From Nocardia abscessus NBRC 100374 (GTDB lineage Bacteria > Actinomycetota > Actinomycetes > Mycobacteriales > Mycobacteriaceae), in the NCBI RefSeq assembly GCF_000308455.1, contig NZ_BAFP01000123.1, forward strand, positions 1-64,000: DNA of 64,000 bases, written 5' to 3'. Below the pieces are notes generated by a model. That model did not search any database. It worked only from the letters and a program-made list of their open reading frames with translations, and was not told the DNA's origin. The number at the start of each line of letters is the position of its first letter. Position 1 is the stretch's first letter. Position numbers and translations under genes: made by a program. This document shows, one piece after another, positions 43,369 to 54,223 of the stretch.

Positions 43369-43950
43369 TCACGGGATGGTCAGCACCTGGCCCGGGTTGA
43401 TCGCGTCCGGGTTCGGGATGCCACTGGCGTCCGCGATCTCCTGGTAACGGTTGCCGTCACCGTAGAAGCGCTCGGCGATCGCCCACAGGGTGTCGCCCGG
43501 CTCGACGGTGTAGGTGCGCGGCTCCGGGGCGGGCGGCGGAGGCGGCACCTCCTCGGCCGGAGCCGCGACCTGCTCCTGCTCTTGGACCGCTTCTGGCTCC
43601 GGGGCAGGCAGCGGGGTGTCGGTATGAGTACCGGAAGCCCACAGCGCGCTGCCGTCGGCGCCGTACAGCACGACGTTGCGATCGGCCTGCACGACCAGCC
43701 GGTCGGCCGCCTGGCCGTTGGTCTCGGTCGCCCACGCGGCGCCGTCGCCCTTGTAGAGCACGAAGTTGCCGTCGTCCTGCAGCACGGCGCGCTCCACGCC
43801 CTGATCATGAGTTTGCGTGGCCCACACCACATTTCCGCCCGGCTCGGACAGCACCAGATTGCCGTCCTCCTGCAGGGTGAGGGTGTAAGCACCACCTTGG
43901 AGGGACTGGCCCCGTCCGAGTTCTTCGCCTACGCGCAGCGTGTCGACCAC
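43369..43950 (-). CDS. Bulb-type mannose-binding lectin with C-terminal LysM
   Basis: A 193-residue two-domain protein. Residues 1-105 are a B-lectin prism with three repeats of the mannose site Q-x-D-x-N-x-V-x-Y: QEDGNLVLS, QDDGNFVLY and QADRNVVLY (the first has Ser, the third R for G). A Pro/Glu-rich hinge follows. Residues about 145-193 are a LysM domain (YTVEPGDTLWAIAERFYG ... INPGQVLTIP). There is no signal peptide. The GTG at 43950 after AAAGGAATC is chosen. M. smegmatis has a similar LysM-lectin that binds mannose. Binding to own wall glycans or to other cells is possible. Confidence 0.85.
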   Translation of the reverse strand: MVDTLRVGEELGRGQSLQGGAYTLTLQEDGNLVLSEPGGNVVWATQTHDQGVERAVLQDDGNFVLYKGDGAAWATETNGQAADRLVVQADRNVVLYGADGSALWASGTHTDTPLPAPEPEAVQEQEQVAAPAEEVPPPPPAPEPRTYTVEPGDTLWAIAERFYGDGNRYQEIADASGIPNPDAINPGQVLTIP

Positions 43951-44161
43951 GTTGATTCCTTTCCGGAAAAGCTGGTAGAGCATCCGACATGGATGAGCGC
44001 CACACCCCCTGGCGCGCACCCCCGCCGAACTTACTGCCCCCGAACGGTTTTCGGAGCGAATACGTGCACGGTTCGCGGAACGTTCACTGTGGGGTTCGTC
44101 CTAGTGCACGATGCGCCCGGCGTGCGCTGTGTGCAGTCGCGCCGGGACTAGGGTGTCGGGT

Positions 44162-44623
44162 ATGGATCGGATCCAGGCCGGACGCGCCGCCACAGCTGTC
44201 GCCGTAGTGCTCGCCTGTCTCGCCGCAACGGGCTGCGGCGACTCGGACGACAAGGGGGCGGCGCCGAACTCGAGCACCACATCGACGGCCGCGCCCCGCA
44301 CGCCGATCGAGGACCCGCGCGGAAACGAGGGCAAGCCGTTCACCGCCGACCCGGCCATCGTCGGGGCGCACCCGATCCCGTTCCAATCGTGGACTCGGTT
44401 GGCGGACAACAAGATAGCCGTCAATTTCGAAACCGGGTCACCGGAGTGCTACGGCGTGGACGCCACGGTCACCGAATCCGCGTCGACGGTCACCGTCGAA
44501 CTGCGCTCGGGCAGCCGCGCCGAGGCGGTCGGCCGGATGTGCACGATGATCGCGGTCTTCGGGACCATGGAGGTGCCGCTGAAGGAACCGCTCGGCAACC
44601 GCACGGTGCTCAGCGCGGTCTAG
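44162..44623 (+). CDS. Lipoprotein of unknown function
   Basis: A 153-residue lipoprotein: a hydrophobic signal (ATAVAVVLACLAATGC) with lipobox Cys, a Ser/Thr/Ala-rich linker, and a small domain with two cysteines (SPECYGVDATVTES and GRMCTMIAVFG), which may form a disulfide. The ATG at 44162 gives a normal signal peptide. No function known. Confidence 0.8.
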   Translation: MDRIQAGRAATAVAVVLACLAATGCGDSDDKGAAPNSSTTSTAAPRTPIEDPRGNEGKPFTADPAIVGAHPIPFQSWTRLADNKIAVNFETGSPECYGVDATVTESASTVTVELRSGSRAEAVGRMCTMIAVFGTMEVPLKEPLGNRTVLSAV

Positions 44624-44838
44624 AGCGCCACGCAGCACGGTCCGGTGCTGCGCACGGCACAGCCGTCCACACCGGCGCCCGGGTAGCTGTCAGCTTGCGC
44701 CAAGCCATCATCTGAGCTGGGAAAACGAAAACGAACCGTACTGCGCCGCAATGTAGTCCATGGACCGAAGCCGGGCGCATGCACCGAATCTGCTGCCGCA
44801 CTGGGCAATACGGTTTCCGCTCATCGTCGCGATAACAC

Positions 44839-44875
44839 AAACGCCGCGTCGGATCATCGATCCGACGCGGCGTTT
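44839..44875 (-). terminator. Terminator of the purN-purH operon
   Basis: AAACGCCGCGTCGGATC (44839-44855) and GATCCGACGCGGCGTTT (44859-44875) make a perfect 17-base stem with a 3-base loop, 14 bases behind purH. Confidence 0.8.
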
Positions 44876-44888
44876 CCGGCTACCGGCC

Positions 44889-46460
44889 TCAGTGGGCGAA
44901 GTGGCGGGCCCCGGTGAGATAGAGCGTGACGCCCGCCTCGCGCGCGAGGTCGATGGTCTCCTGGTCGCGCACCGAACCGCCCGGCTGGACGATGGCGCGG
45001 ACACCGGCGTGGATCAGGGTCTGCGGCCCGTCCGGGAACGGGAAGTAGGCGTCCGAGGCCGCCACCGAGCCCTTGGCGCGGTCACCCGCCCGCTGCACCG
45101 CGAGACCCACCGCGTCCACCCGGTTGACCTGCCCCATGCCGACACCGACCGAAGCGCCGTCGTGCGCGAGCAGGATCGCGTTGGACTTCACGGCCCGGCA
45201 CGCGCGCCAGGCGAACGCCAGATCGGCGAGCGTCTCCGCGTCGGCGGGCTCGCCCGCGGCGAGGGTCCAGTTGGCCGGGTCGTCGCCCGGGGCATCCAGC
45301 ACGTCACGCTGCTGCAGCAGGGCGCCGCCGCTGATCGGCCGCAGCTCGGCGCCCGCGCGCCGGGGCGGCTCGGCGACGAGGATGCGAACGTTCTTCTTGC
45401 GCTGCAACACTTCCACCGCGCCGTCGGCGTAGGACGGCGCGACGATCACCTCGGTGAAGATCTCGGCGACCTGCTCGGCCATCTCCACGGTGACCTCGCG
45501 GTTCGCGGCGATCACCCCGCCGAACGCGCTGACCGGGTCGCAAGCGTGCGCCTTGCGGTGCGCGGCGGCGATGTCGGCGCCGAGGGCGATGCCGCACGGG
45601 TTGGCGTGCTTGATGATCGCGACAGCCGGGGCCTCGTGGTCGAAGGCGGCACGCCAGGCCGCGTCGGCGTCGACGTAGTTGTTGTACGACATCTCCTTGC
45701 CGTGCAGCTGCCGCGCCTGCGCCAGCCCGAGGCTGCCGTCGCCGGTGGTGTACAGGGCGGCGGACTGATGCGGATTCTCGCCGTAGCGCAGCACCGCCGA
45801 CCGCTCCCAGGTGCCGCCGAGCCATTCGGGGAACCGGATCGCCGTGTCCTCGGCCGCACCGTCGCCGGTCAGCACGTTGGTCATCCAGCTGGCGACCGCC
45901 ACGTCATAACTCGCGGTGTGCTGGAACGCCTTGGCGGCCAAGGCGGTGCGCTCGGCCAAGGTGAAGCCACCGGACTTCACCGCGGCCAGCACGTCGTCGT
46001 AGTCGCCGCTGTCGACGACCACGGCCACCGAGGGATGGTTCTTCGCCGCGGCGCGCACCATCGACGGCCCGCCGATATCGATCTGCTCCACGCACTCGTC
46101 GGGGGTGGCGCCGCCTGCCACGGTCTGGGTGAAGGGGTAGAGGTTCACCACCACCAGCTGGAACGCCTCGACGCCGAGCTCGACCAGCTGGTCGACGTGC
46201 TCCTGCTTGCGCGAGTCGGCCAGGATGCCCGCGTGCACCCGGGGATGCAGCGTCTTGACCCGGCCGTCGAGGGTCTCCGGGAAACCGGTCAGGTCTTCGA
46301 CCTTGGTCACCGGGATGCCCGCGTCGGCGATCCTGCCCGCGGTGGACCCGGTCGAGACCAGCTCGATGCCCGCGGCGTGCAGACCGGTCGCGAGCTCCAC
46401 GAGACCCGTCTTGTCGTAGACGCTCACCAGCGCCCTGCTGATCGGCTTGCGTTCACTCAC
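44889..46460 (-). CDS. purH: Bifunctional AICAR transformylase/IMP cyclohydrolase
   Basis: A 523-residue enzyme for the last two steps of IMP synthesis. The N-terminal cyclohydrolase (MGS-like) domain has [15 protein letters not shown] and [15 protein letters not shown]. The transformylase domain has the catalytic [14 protein letters not shown] and the C-terminal [14 protein letters not shown] start at 46460 overlaps the purN stop by four bases. Clean full-length gene. Confidence 0.97.
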   Translation of the reverse strand: MSERKPISRALVSVYDKTGLVELATGLHAAGIELVSTGSTAGRIADAGIPVTKVEDLTGFPETLDGRVKTLHPRVHAGILADSRKQEHVDQLVELGVEAFQLVVVNLYPFTQTVAGGATPDECVEQIDIGGPSMVRAAAKNHPSVAVVVDSGDYDDVLAAVKSGGFTLAERTALAAKAFQHTASYDVAVASWMTNVLTGDGAAEDTAIRFPEWLGGTWERSAVLRYGENPHQSAALYTTGDGSLGLAQARQLHGKEMSYNNYVDADAAWRAAFDHEAPAVAIIKHANPCGIALGADIAAAHRKAHACDPVSAFGGVIAANREVTVEMAEQVAEIFTEVIVAPSYADGAVEVLQRKKNVRILVAEPPRRAGAELRPISGGALLQQRDVLDAPGDDPANWTLAAGEPADAETLADLAFAWRACRAVKSNAILLAHDGASVGVGMGQVNRVDAVGLAVQRAGDRAKGSVAASDAYFPFPDGPQTLIHAGVRAIVQPGGSVRDQETIDLAREAGVTLYLTGARHFAH

Positions 46461-47113
46461 CGGAGAACTCGCTCATCTGGGATAACTGCCTTTCGTCCGT
46501 CGGAGACAATGCCTCGCGTCGCGACGGCGGCGACGACCTCCGCCAGCAACCGTCGCTCGACAACCTTGATGCGCTCGTGCAGGGTGGCCTCGTCGTCACC
46601 CGGCAGCACCGTCACCGCCTCCTGCGCGAGGATCGGCCCGGTGTCCACGCCCTCGTCGACCAGGTGCACGGTGCAGCCGGTGACCCGCGCCCCGTAGGCG
46701 AGCGCGTCACGCACACCGTGCGCGCCGGGGAAGGCGGGCAGCAGGGCGGGGTGGGTGTTGATGATCCGGCCGCCGAACCGGTCCAGGAAGGCGGGGCCGA
46801 GCAGCTTCATGAAGCCCGCCGACACTACGAGATCCGGCTCGTGCGCGCCGACCGTCTCGGTGAGCTCGACATCCCACGCGGCGCGGTCGGGAAAGTCCTT
46901 CAGCGCCACCCGGAAGTGCGGTACGCCCGCGGCGTCGGCGTGGGTCGTGGCGGCGCAGAGCCGGTCGACGCCGACGGCGACGACCTTCGCCGGGTAGCCG
47001 GGTTCCGACGCGGCGTCCAGCAGGGCGCGCAGCAGCGAACCGGTGCCCGACGCCAGCACGACGACGGTGGCCGGCGTCGCTGCGGGCTTCCACGAGGCAT
47101 GCGGGGACGTCAG
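46457..47113 (-). CDS. purN: Phosphoribosylglycinamide formyltransferase
   Basis: A GART enzyme that transfers formyl from 10-formyl-THF to GAR. Key segments are [35 protein letters not shown], the catalytic [16 protein letters not shown], and [15 protein letters not shown]. The frame opens after a TAA near 47170 and contains no ATG or TTG and only one GTG (47059) before the core; starting there would cut the first beta strand. A CTG at 47113 has a near-ideal AGGAG seven bases upstream and gives 218 residues, so I choose this rare start. It overlaps purH. Confidence 0.9.
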   Translation of the reverse strand: MTSPHASWKPAATPATVVVLASGTGSLLRALLDAASEPGYPAKVVAVGVDRLCAATTHADAAGVPHFRVALKDFPDRAAWDVELTETVGAHEPDLVVSAGFMKLLGPAFLDRFGGRIINTHPALLPAFPGAHGVRDALAYGARVTGCTVHLVDEGVDTGPILAQEAVTVLPGDDEATLHERIKVVERRLLAEVVAAVATRGIVSDGRKAVIPDERVLR

Positions 47114-47171
47114 CGCTCTACTCCTGCGATCGATCGGATGGCGGACGGATGCGGCACCGCCGGGTTAGAGC

Positions 47172-48674
47172 CTAACGACCGTCCATCCGGTCACTGTCCG
47201 GCAGGTCCGCCTCGACCACCTCGGCGTCGACGATGTCCGGGGTGGCGTGGTGGTGGTATCCGCCGCCGGTCTCGATCGCGGGCTGTTCGTCCACGAGTTC
47301 GGCGTCCAGCGGAGCCTCCAGCTCGCGCCGGTCGTAATCGTCGTAGGGGTCGTCGCGGTAGTCGTAGTAGTCGTCGTCTTCGTAGTAGTCGTCGTCCGCC
47401 TCGTAGTAGGCGTCGTCCTCGTCGTGGTAATCGTCGTACGGATCGGTGTAATCGACCGGCGGGATGCCGACGGGCACGAGGAACCAGCGCGCGAAGGCCA
47501 GCCCCGCGTAGCCGGGAATGGCCAGCCAGGCGAACGTGATCAGGGGGAAGACCGGCAGGTCGAGGCCGACCCGGCCGATCGTGCCGAGCTCGCCGCCCGC
47601 GACCACGCCTGCCACCGTCAACGCGAGCGCGGAGAGCGCGGCGGAGGTGAGTGTGGCCCACGGCGCGGTGATCCCGTCGGTGGAGGTGCGGGCGAGGTCC
47701 AGCCCCCCGAGCACGCCGACCGCCGCGGGGACCAGCAGCAACACCGGCCACCATCCGGCCGCGGGTCCGGTGGGCACCGCGGCGAGCAACGGAAAGGCCG
47801 GAATCGGACCGCCGACCACGGAGAACACCCCGAAGGAGGCGGCGCCGATCTGCGCGCTGGAACCGACCAGCACACCGACGGTCTGGATCGCCAGATTCGG
47901 CAGATACGCCAGCGAGAGCACCGTCAAGCCGAGGACGCCACCGGCGTTTCCCGCCGACTGGTACATGTCGCCGAGCCGGGAAATGTGCGCCAGGAACGAG
48001 ATCACCACCACCGCTGTCGCACAACCCAGCAGCCGGGCCACGGTCCGGCCCGCGCCGTAGAGGCCGGAGACCGCCCAATCGGGCAGGCGCAGCAGCACGA
48101 ACAGCTGTCGCCGGAGACGGACGGCGATACCGATCGCGGCGGCGAGCAGATACAGGCCCGCGACCCACGCGAACGCGGCCAGGGTGTTCGGCGGTTGCAG
48201 CGGGAGCACACCGGAGGCGTCTTCGGTGACCGCGAGGCAGACGGAGGTGACCAGCAGCGGACCACCCACCGCGGCGCCCGCGATCCACCCGAGATCCGCC
48301 CTGGTGCACCGCGGTTCCACGGCGCGAGCGCTTTCCCGCGCGGCCAGCCAGACCAGCAGCGCGGTCGGCAGCAGCGGAAGCAGCCCGAGCGACGTCTTGC
48401 CGATCACCAGCGGAACCTGGTGCACGCCGAGCCAGGAGGCGGCGATCGCCCCGGACGTGCCCGCGAGATCGCTGCCCGAGGCGAGCAGCGCGCCGAACAC
48501 GAGGACGACGAGGGTGGTCAGCCCGAAGGCCGAAGGACGGCCCGCGACCGCGATGAGAACCCTGGACCGCTCCGGGGTGAGGGACAGAAACCCGGCTTCG
48601 TCCGCTTCGGGGTGCGGCCGCGACGCGCGCGACCCGCCGATTCGGCGGGTCGAAGAGTTTCTGGAGGAGCTCAT
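47172..48674 (-). CDS. perM: PerM/DUF6350 cell division membrane protein
   Basis: A 500-residue polytopic protein with about ten hydrophobic helices between residues 40 and 400, then a long Asp/Tyr-rich cytoplasmic tail (repeats of DDYYED-like units). It matches the DUF6350 group that includes Rv0955 PerM, needed for division and persistence under stress; PerM stabilises FtsB. Neighbours purN on the left and a DUF5336 gene on the right are the same as in mycobacteria. Confidence 0.88.
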   Translation of the reverse strand: MSSSRNSSTRRIGGSRASRPHPEADEAGFLSLTPERSRVLIAVAGRPSAFGLTTLVVLVFGALLASGSDLAGTSGAIAASWLGVHQVPLVIGKTSLGLLPLLPTALLVWLAARESARAVEPRCTRADLGWIAGAAVGGPLLVTSVCLAVTEDASGVLPLQPPNTLAAFAWVAGLYLLAAAIGIAVRLRRQLFVLLRLPDWAVSGLYGAGRTVARLLGCATAVVVISFLAHISRLGDMYQSAGNAGGVLGLTVLSLAYLPNLAIQTVGVLVGSSAQIGAASFGVFSVVGGPIPAFPLLAAVPTGPAAGWWPVLLLVPAAVGVLGGLDLARTSTDGITAPWATLTSAALSALALTVAGVVAGGELGTIGRVGLDLPVFPLITFAWLAIPGYAGLAFARWFLVPVGIPPVDYTDPYDDYHDEDDAYYEADDDYYEDDDYYDYRDDPYDDYDRRELEAPLDAELVDEQPAIETGGGYHHHATPDIVDAEVVEADLPDSDRMDGR

Positions 48675-48761
48675 GGCAATTCAGCGTGGCACTCTCCCCG
48701 GCGCAAGAGGGTCAGGCGCGCCGCAGGCGGCCGCCGCGCCGGGGAGGATGCCGCTGAGTTC

Positions 48762-49841
48762 TTACTTGTTGTTGTCGTCCGAGGGACGGAATGCCTGGGT
48801 GGCGTCCGACGAGGGATCACCACTCTGTTCGCCGCCGAACGGCTTGTTCTGCTGGCTCGGCTGGGCCTGTTGCTGCTGGCCGTAGCCCGGCGAACCGTAG
48901 GGCGCCTGCTGGCCCGCCTGCTGCTGCCCGCCGAAGTGCTGGGTGACGCTCTCGTCCGGGCGCGGCTGCGCGCCGTACGGCGAAGCCGGCTGCGGGGACG
49001 CGCCGTAGGCGGTCGTCGGCTGGCTCTGCCCGTAGGGCGACTGCTGCTGCCCGTACGACTGGCCCTGCTGGCTCTGGCCGTAGCCCGGCTGCTGGCTCTG
49101 CCCGTAAGGCGACTGCTGCTGCTGCTGCGCCTGGGAGGGGAACTGCGGCGGAGCGGACTGAGCGCCGTAGCCGGACTGCCCGTACGGGCTCGCGCCGTAG
49201 CCGGGCTGACCCGGCTGACCCTGGCCGTAGGACTGCTGTCCGTACGACGGCTGCTGCTGCTGGCCGTAGCCGCCCTGGCCGAAGCCGCTCGGCGCGGTGG
49301 CCGGGCGCGGCGCGGGCGCCTTGAGGATGCCTGCCTCGAACAGCGTCGCGGCGATCGCCACCGCGGCCTGCACGAAGGCCAGCGCCAGCAGGATGTACGC
49401 ACCCGCCTTCAGCTCGCTGCCCTCACCGAAGTTGAACGACTGGAACAGCAGCGCGAGGAAACCCGCGGTCGAAGCCGCGGCGGCCACGCCGATCCAGTTC
49501 TGCTTCGGCAGCAGCGACAGCCCGGCCAGCAGGCCGCCGAGCAGCAGCAGGCCCAGCAGCGGCGAGCCGGAGGCCACCTCGAAGAGGTTGGCCGACTCCG
49601 GTGTGCCGACGGTCCGGCCGCCGAAATCGATCGGCTTGGTGCCGAGGAACGGCAGGAAGCCGAGCAGGAAGTTGATCACGCCGAGTGCCGCTACGCCGAC
49701 CACCAGGAAGAACGGCAGACCTTTGGCATCGGAACCGGTAGCGCTCGAACCTGCATTGGCACCACCCGTCGCCGGGCTCTGACTGGATGGCGCTGAGGGC
49801 GTGGGTGTGTTGTACCCGGAGCCCCCGGTCGGGTAGGACAT
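48762..49841 (-). CDS. DUF5336 membrane protein (Rv0954-like)
   Basis: A 359-residue protein. After a short Gly/Ser/Thr-rich N-terminus come four membrane helices (FFLVVGVAALGVINFLLGFL, LLGLLLLGGLLAGLSLL, GVAAAASTAGFLALLFQ, GAYILLALAFVQAAVAIAA). The second half is low-complexity Gln/Tyr/Gly/Pro with many YGQ repeats. The mycobacterial homologue is a known antigen and divisome-associated protein. It is in line with perM. Confidence 0.88.
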   Translation of the reverse strand: MSYPTGGSGYNTPTPSAPSSQSPATGGANAGSSATGSDAKGLPFFLVVGVAALGVINFLLGFLPFLGTKPIDFGGRTVGTPESANLFEVASGSPLLGLLLLGGLLAGLSLLPKQNWIGVAAAASTAGFLALLFQSFNFGEGSELKAGAYILLALAFVQAAVAIAATLFEAGILKAPAPRPATAPSGFGQGGYGQQQQPSYGQQSYGQGQPGQPGYGASPYGQSGYGAQSAPPQFPSQAQQQQQSPYGQSQQPGYGQSQQGQSYGQQQSPYGQSQPTTAYGASPQPASPYGAQPRPDESVTQHFGGQQQAGQQAPYGSPGYGQQQQAQPSQQNKPFGGEQSGDPSSDATQAFRPSDDNNK

Positions 49842-50230
49842 GTCGTCGTCTCCTAAATCGAGTCGTACATGGTCTTCACGGCTGGATTACTTCTGACGCT
49901 ACTGCACTCCCACGCCCAAATCACCCCGCCGCGACGGCCGGGACGAGCGAGTCCGCCCATATCTCGGCAGGTCGCGGGGCGTGTCCGGCGCCGAGCCGTT
50001 GGCGAGACCACCTACCGCTTCTAGACACTGTTGCCCGCGATGGCGCTTTTCACACCACGCGGGTTCTCAATAGCGGGGAATTCCCGGTGACAAGTCGATG
50101 AACCATCCGTCCGGCTGCCTCGTGTGGACAGATAAGGGGACGACGAACCCCCGCCATACCTTCGATTCCGCACGTGGCTGGTCCGGACGCTCCGCTACTG
50201 CCCGAGCCGGAGCCCACCGCCACACATGAC
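49842..50230. other. Intergenic region between the DUF5336 gene and the sucD terminator
   Basis: I find no gene in these 389 bases. The left edge holds the promoter of the leftward DUF5336 gene. A hairpin for sucD follows at 50231-50263. Confidence 0.4.
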
Positions 50231-50263
50231 GAAGGCCGCCTCCCGAATTCGGAGGCGGCCTTC
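50231..50263 (-). terminator. Terminator of sucCD
   Basis: GAAGGCCGCCTCC (50231-50243) and GGAGGCGGCCTTC (50251-50263) form a perfect 13-base stem with a 7-base loop, 16 bases behind sucD. Confidence 0.8.
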
Positions 50264-50278
50264 GTGCGCGGTGGGAGA

Positions 50279-51193
50279 TCAGGCGCTGATGCTGGCCTTC
50301 TCCAAGATCTCGCGAGCCAGCGCGGCGGTCTCGGACGGGGTCTTGCCGACCTTCACGCCCGCGGCCTCCAGCGCGTCCTTCTTCGCCTGGGCGGTGCCCG
50401 ACGAACCGGACACGATGGCGCCCGCGTGGCCCATCGTCTTGCCCTCGGGGGCGGTGAAACCCGCCACGTAGCCGACGACCGGCTTGGTGACGTTGGCCTT
50501 GATGTAGGCCGCGGCCCGCTCCTCGGCGTCGCCGCCGATCTCGCCGATCATCACGATCAGCTTGGTCTCCGGGTCCTTCTCGAACGCCTCGATGGCGTCG
50601 ATGTGGGTGGTGCCGATGACCGGGTCGCCGCCGATGCCGATGGAGGTCGAGAAGCCGAAGTCACGCAGCTCGTACATCATCTGGTAGGTCAGCGTGCCGG
50701 ACTTGGAGACCAGGCCGATCGGGCCCTTGCCGGTGATGTTGGCCGGGGTGATGCCGACCAGCGACTCGCCGGGGGTGATGATGCCGGGGCAGTTCGGGCC
50801 GATGATCCGGGTCTTGGCGCCCTTCTCCACGTTGTAGGCCCACGCGTACGCGGTGTCCTGCACCGGGATGCCCTCGGTGATGACCACGAGCAGCGGGATC
50901 TCCGCGTCGATGGCCTCGATGATGGCGTCCTTGGCGAACTTCGGCGGCACGAACGCGATGGACACGTCGGCGCCGGTCTCCTTGATGGCTTCGGCGACGG
51001 TGCCGAACACCGGCAGCTCGACCGCGTTGCCGTCCTTGTCGGTGTGCGCGACGGTGGTGCCCGCCTTGCGCGCGTTCACACCGCCGACGATCTGGGTGCC
51101 CGCCTTCAGCATCAGCGCGGTGTGCTTGGTGCCCTCGCCGCCGGTGATGCCCTGGACGATGACCTTGGAGTCCTTGTTCAGGAAGATAGACAT
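50279..51193 (-). CDS. sucD: Succinyl-CoA synthetase alpha subunit
   Basis: A 304-residue TCA cycle subunit. The CoA-binding domain has [15 protein letters not shown] and [10 protein letters not shown]; the ligase domain carries the phosphohistidine in [28 protein letters not shown] is present. It follows sucC by 26 bases and makes an alpha/beta complex with SucC. Confidence 0.97.
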   Translation of the reverse strand: MSIFLNKDSKVIVQGITGGEGTKHTALMLKAGTQIVGGVNARKAGTTVAHTDKDGNAVELPVFGTVAEAIKETGADVSIAFVPPKFAKDAIIEAIDAEIPLLVVITEGIPVQDTAYAWAYNVEKGAKTRIIGPNCPGIITPGESLVGITPANITGKGPIGLVSKSGTLTYQMMYELRDFGFSTSIGIGGDPVIGTTHIDAIEAFEKDPETKLIVMIGEIGGDAEERAAAYIKANVTKPVVGYVAGFTAPEGKTMGHAGAIVSGSSGTAQAKKDALEAAGVKVGKTPSETAALAREILEKASISA

Positions 51194-51219
51194 TTCGTTT
51201 CGTCCTTACTCGGCCGTCG

Positions 51220-52386
<1,167 letters not shown>

Positions 52387-52924
52387 GTACTCACCGTCTC
52401 GTCTGCGTTGTGATGACAACGTCTTTGTTGGCGGCCCGACGTCGGAAGCGGGTCGGGTCGGACTCTAACCAGTCACATGGAGGGCCAATCGGCCACGTTC
52501 ATCCTAAGTGGCGCAGGTCACCCGGCGCTGCCGGGAGCGGCAAAACCGCTGGCCAACGCTACTGGCGAGTAGGTTGCTGACACCGCGCCAGGTAGAGCGG
52601 GCGAAGCCGGGAACGCACCGCGGACTACTACAACTCGTCGTTGAACGACCTCTCCGGAGTGCCCATACAGCAGTGAGATATTCCGGAGGCTAAGCGTGAT
52701 CAATCTCACATGTTTGTTACGGACCCGTCGCAGCGCTTGTGGGCACGACATCGTTTCGTTACCGTCATTGCGGTCGATGTCACAACACGGTCACGACTAG
52801 GAGGACGGCAAGCTTTGACGCAGCACAGCACTCCGCAGCAGGAGAGCCGCTCCGCATTCGACCGATCGACGCCGCTGGTCAGGCGGCATTCGAGTTCCAT
52901 CCGCTTCACGATGTGGCACCGCCG
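52387..52924. other. Divergent region upstream of sucC and the M23 peptidase
   Basis: This 538-base space has promoters for both directions. It includes a short frame at 52815-52928 with a strong ribosome site (listed separately). I looked for a c-di-AMP type riboswitch fold before the peptidase but found no convincing motif. Confidence 0.45.
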
Positions 52925-52928
52925 ATGA
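52815..52928 (+). CDS. Short leader ORF, or frameshifted N-terminus of the M23 peptidase
   Basis: A TTG with AGGAGG (52799-52804) ten bases upstream opens a 37-residue frame (MTQHSTPQQESRSAFDRSTP...). Its TGA overlaps the ATG at 52925 as ATGA. In the other frame the upstream codons of the peptidase remain open and protein-like (DAAGQAAFEFHPLHDVAPP) but without start. Hence either this is a translationally coupled leader peptide, or one base is missing near 52865 and both pieces are one N-terminus. Confidence 0.45.
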   Translation: MTQHSTPQQESRSAFDRSTPLVRRHSSSIRFTMWHRR

Positions 52929-54223
52929 ATCACAGCTCCACCTTCGCTTCCGATGATCGGGTCCGCTCCGGACATCGTTACCGCCCCGACGACGAGCCCT
53001 TCGATCCGGTGGGCAGCCACGCCGATCCCTCGTTCGACCAGCACCACGCCGGATACGAGGCGCCGCCGCAGGCGGACTACCACTTCCACCCCGCGAGCGG
53101 TGGGTACGACTACGCGGCCGATGCGCCCGTCGACCCGAGCTACGCCCAGCCCGCCTACCAGAACGAGTCCTACGCCGCCCCCGCGGCCTACGACAACGCC
53201 TGGGACACGAACAACGCGTGGGCGCAACAGGATTGGGCTCAGCAGGGCACCTGGTCCGATGGCGGCGCCTGGAATGCCGGCGACGCGTGGGCCGAAAACT
53301 CCGGCGACGCGTGGGCCGAAGAGGGTTCCTGGACGCCCGACGAGAAATCGTGGGTTTCCGACACCGGTTGCTGGGCCCCCGAGGAATCCTGGGCGACCGA
53401 CACCACCGAGCCCGAGGCCGTCGATCCCGAGCCCAGCGCTCCCGCCCTACCGACCGTGATCCCGGCCCGCCGCGCCACGAACAAGCGTGGCGGCGCGCAC
53501 CGCGTGCCCGCCCCGCCCGCCGCCCTCAAGGGCCGCGCCGCCGTCGCGGCCGTCGCCGCGGGTGCGGTGGTCGCCGCCGGGCAAGCCGCGTTCGCCTCGC
53601 CCGAGCAGCCGTCGCAGACCGTCGACTACGAAGCCGCGGGCCAGATCCACGAGATCGCCGCGCAGTCGATGAACGTGGCCGACCCCACGGCTTCGCCCGA
53701 ATCGCCTCAGGTGCTGAATGTTTCGGCCCCGGCGAACCTCGATCAGTTCAACGACATGCTGCAGAAGGGCCAGAAGTACGCCGAGGACCTCGCCACCCAG
53801 GAGGCCGCGAAGCTTCGCCCGCTCTTCCACAAGTTCTTCGCCGCGGGCACCTTCACCTCAGGGTTCGGCGCCCGCTGGGGCGTACAGCATCTCGGCATCG
53901 ACATCGCGGGCCCGATCGGCACTCCTATCTACGCCGTCGCCGACGGCACCGTGATCGAGGCCGGTCCCGCGTCGGGCTTCGGCATGTGGGTCCGCCTGCT
54001 GCACGACGACGGCACCGTCACCATCTACGGCCACATCGATACCGCCACGGTGTCGCAGGGCCAGCGCGTGCTCGCCGGAGACCAGATCGCCACGATCGGC
54101 AACCGCGGGTTCTCCACCGGTCCGCACTGCCACTTCGAGGTCTGGCTGAACGGCGTCGACAAGGTAGACCCGCTCCCCTGGCTGGCTACCCGCGGCATCA
54201 GCCTCGGCCCACAGCGCGACTGA
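52925..54223 (+). CDS. M23 (LytM) family peptidoglycan peptidase
   Basis: A 432-residue protein from ATG 52925. The first 190 residues are a low-complexity tail rich in Ala, Trp, Asp and Tyr. A membrane helix or signal anchor follows (AAVAAVAAGAVVAAGQAAFA). The C-terminal LytM domain has the zinc ligands in GVQHLGIDIAGP, and the HCHFEVW motif. It should cut peptide cross-links in the wall. It corresponds to Rv0950c, between sucC and pcrA, and is divergent from sucCD. The true N-terminus is uncertain because of the frame situation at 52815-52928. Confidence 0.85.
   Translation: MNHSSTFASDDRVRSGHRYRPDDEPFDPVGSHADPSFDQHHAGYEAPPQADYHFHPASGGYDYAADAPVDPSYAQPAYQNESYAAPAAYDNAWDTNNAWAQQDWAQQGTWSDGGAWNAGDAWAENSGDAWAEEGSWTPDEKSWVSDTGCWAPEESWATDTTEPEAVDPEPSAPALPTVIPARRATNKRGGAHRVPAPPAALKGRAAVAAVAAGAVVAAGQAAFASPEQPSQTVDYEAAGQIHEIAAQSMNVADPTASPESPQVLNVSAPANLDQFNDMLQKGQKYAEDLATQEAAKLRPLFHKFFAAGTFTSGFGARWGVQHLGIDIAGPIGTPIYAVADGTVIEAGPASGFGMWVRLLHDDGTVTIYGHIDTATVSQGQRVLAGDQIATIGNRGFSTGPHCHFEVWLNGVDKVDPLPWLATRGISLGPQRD

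Noticed and set aside
47247-49796. An 849-codon open frame opposite perM and the DUF5336 gene
   Set aside because: It is the antisense shadow of two membrane protein genes with Arg/Gly/His-rich composition and no start signal.
52600-52815. Possible c-di-AMP (ydaO-type) riboswitch before the M23 peptidase
   Set aside because: The region is a common place for it in actinobacteria, but I could not find the conserved core or a consistent fold.
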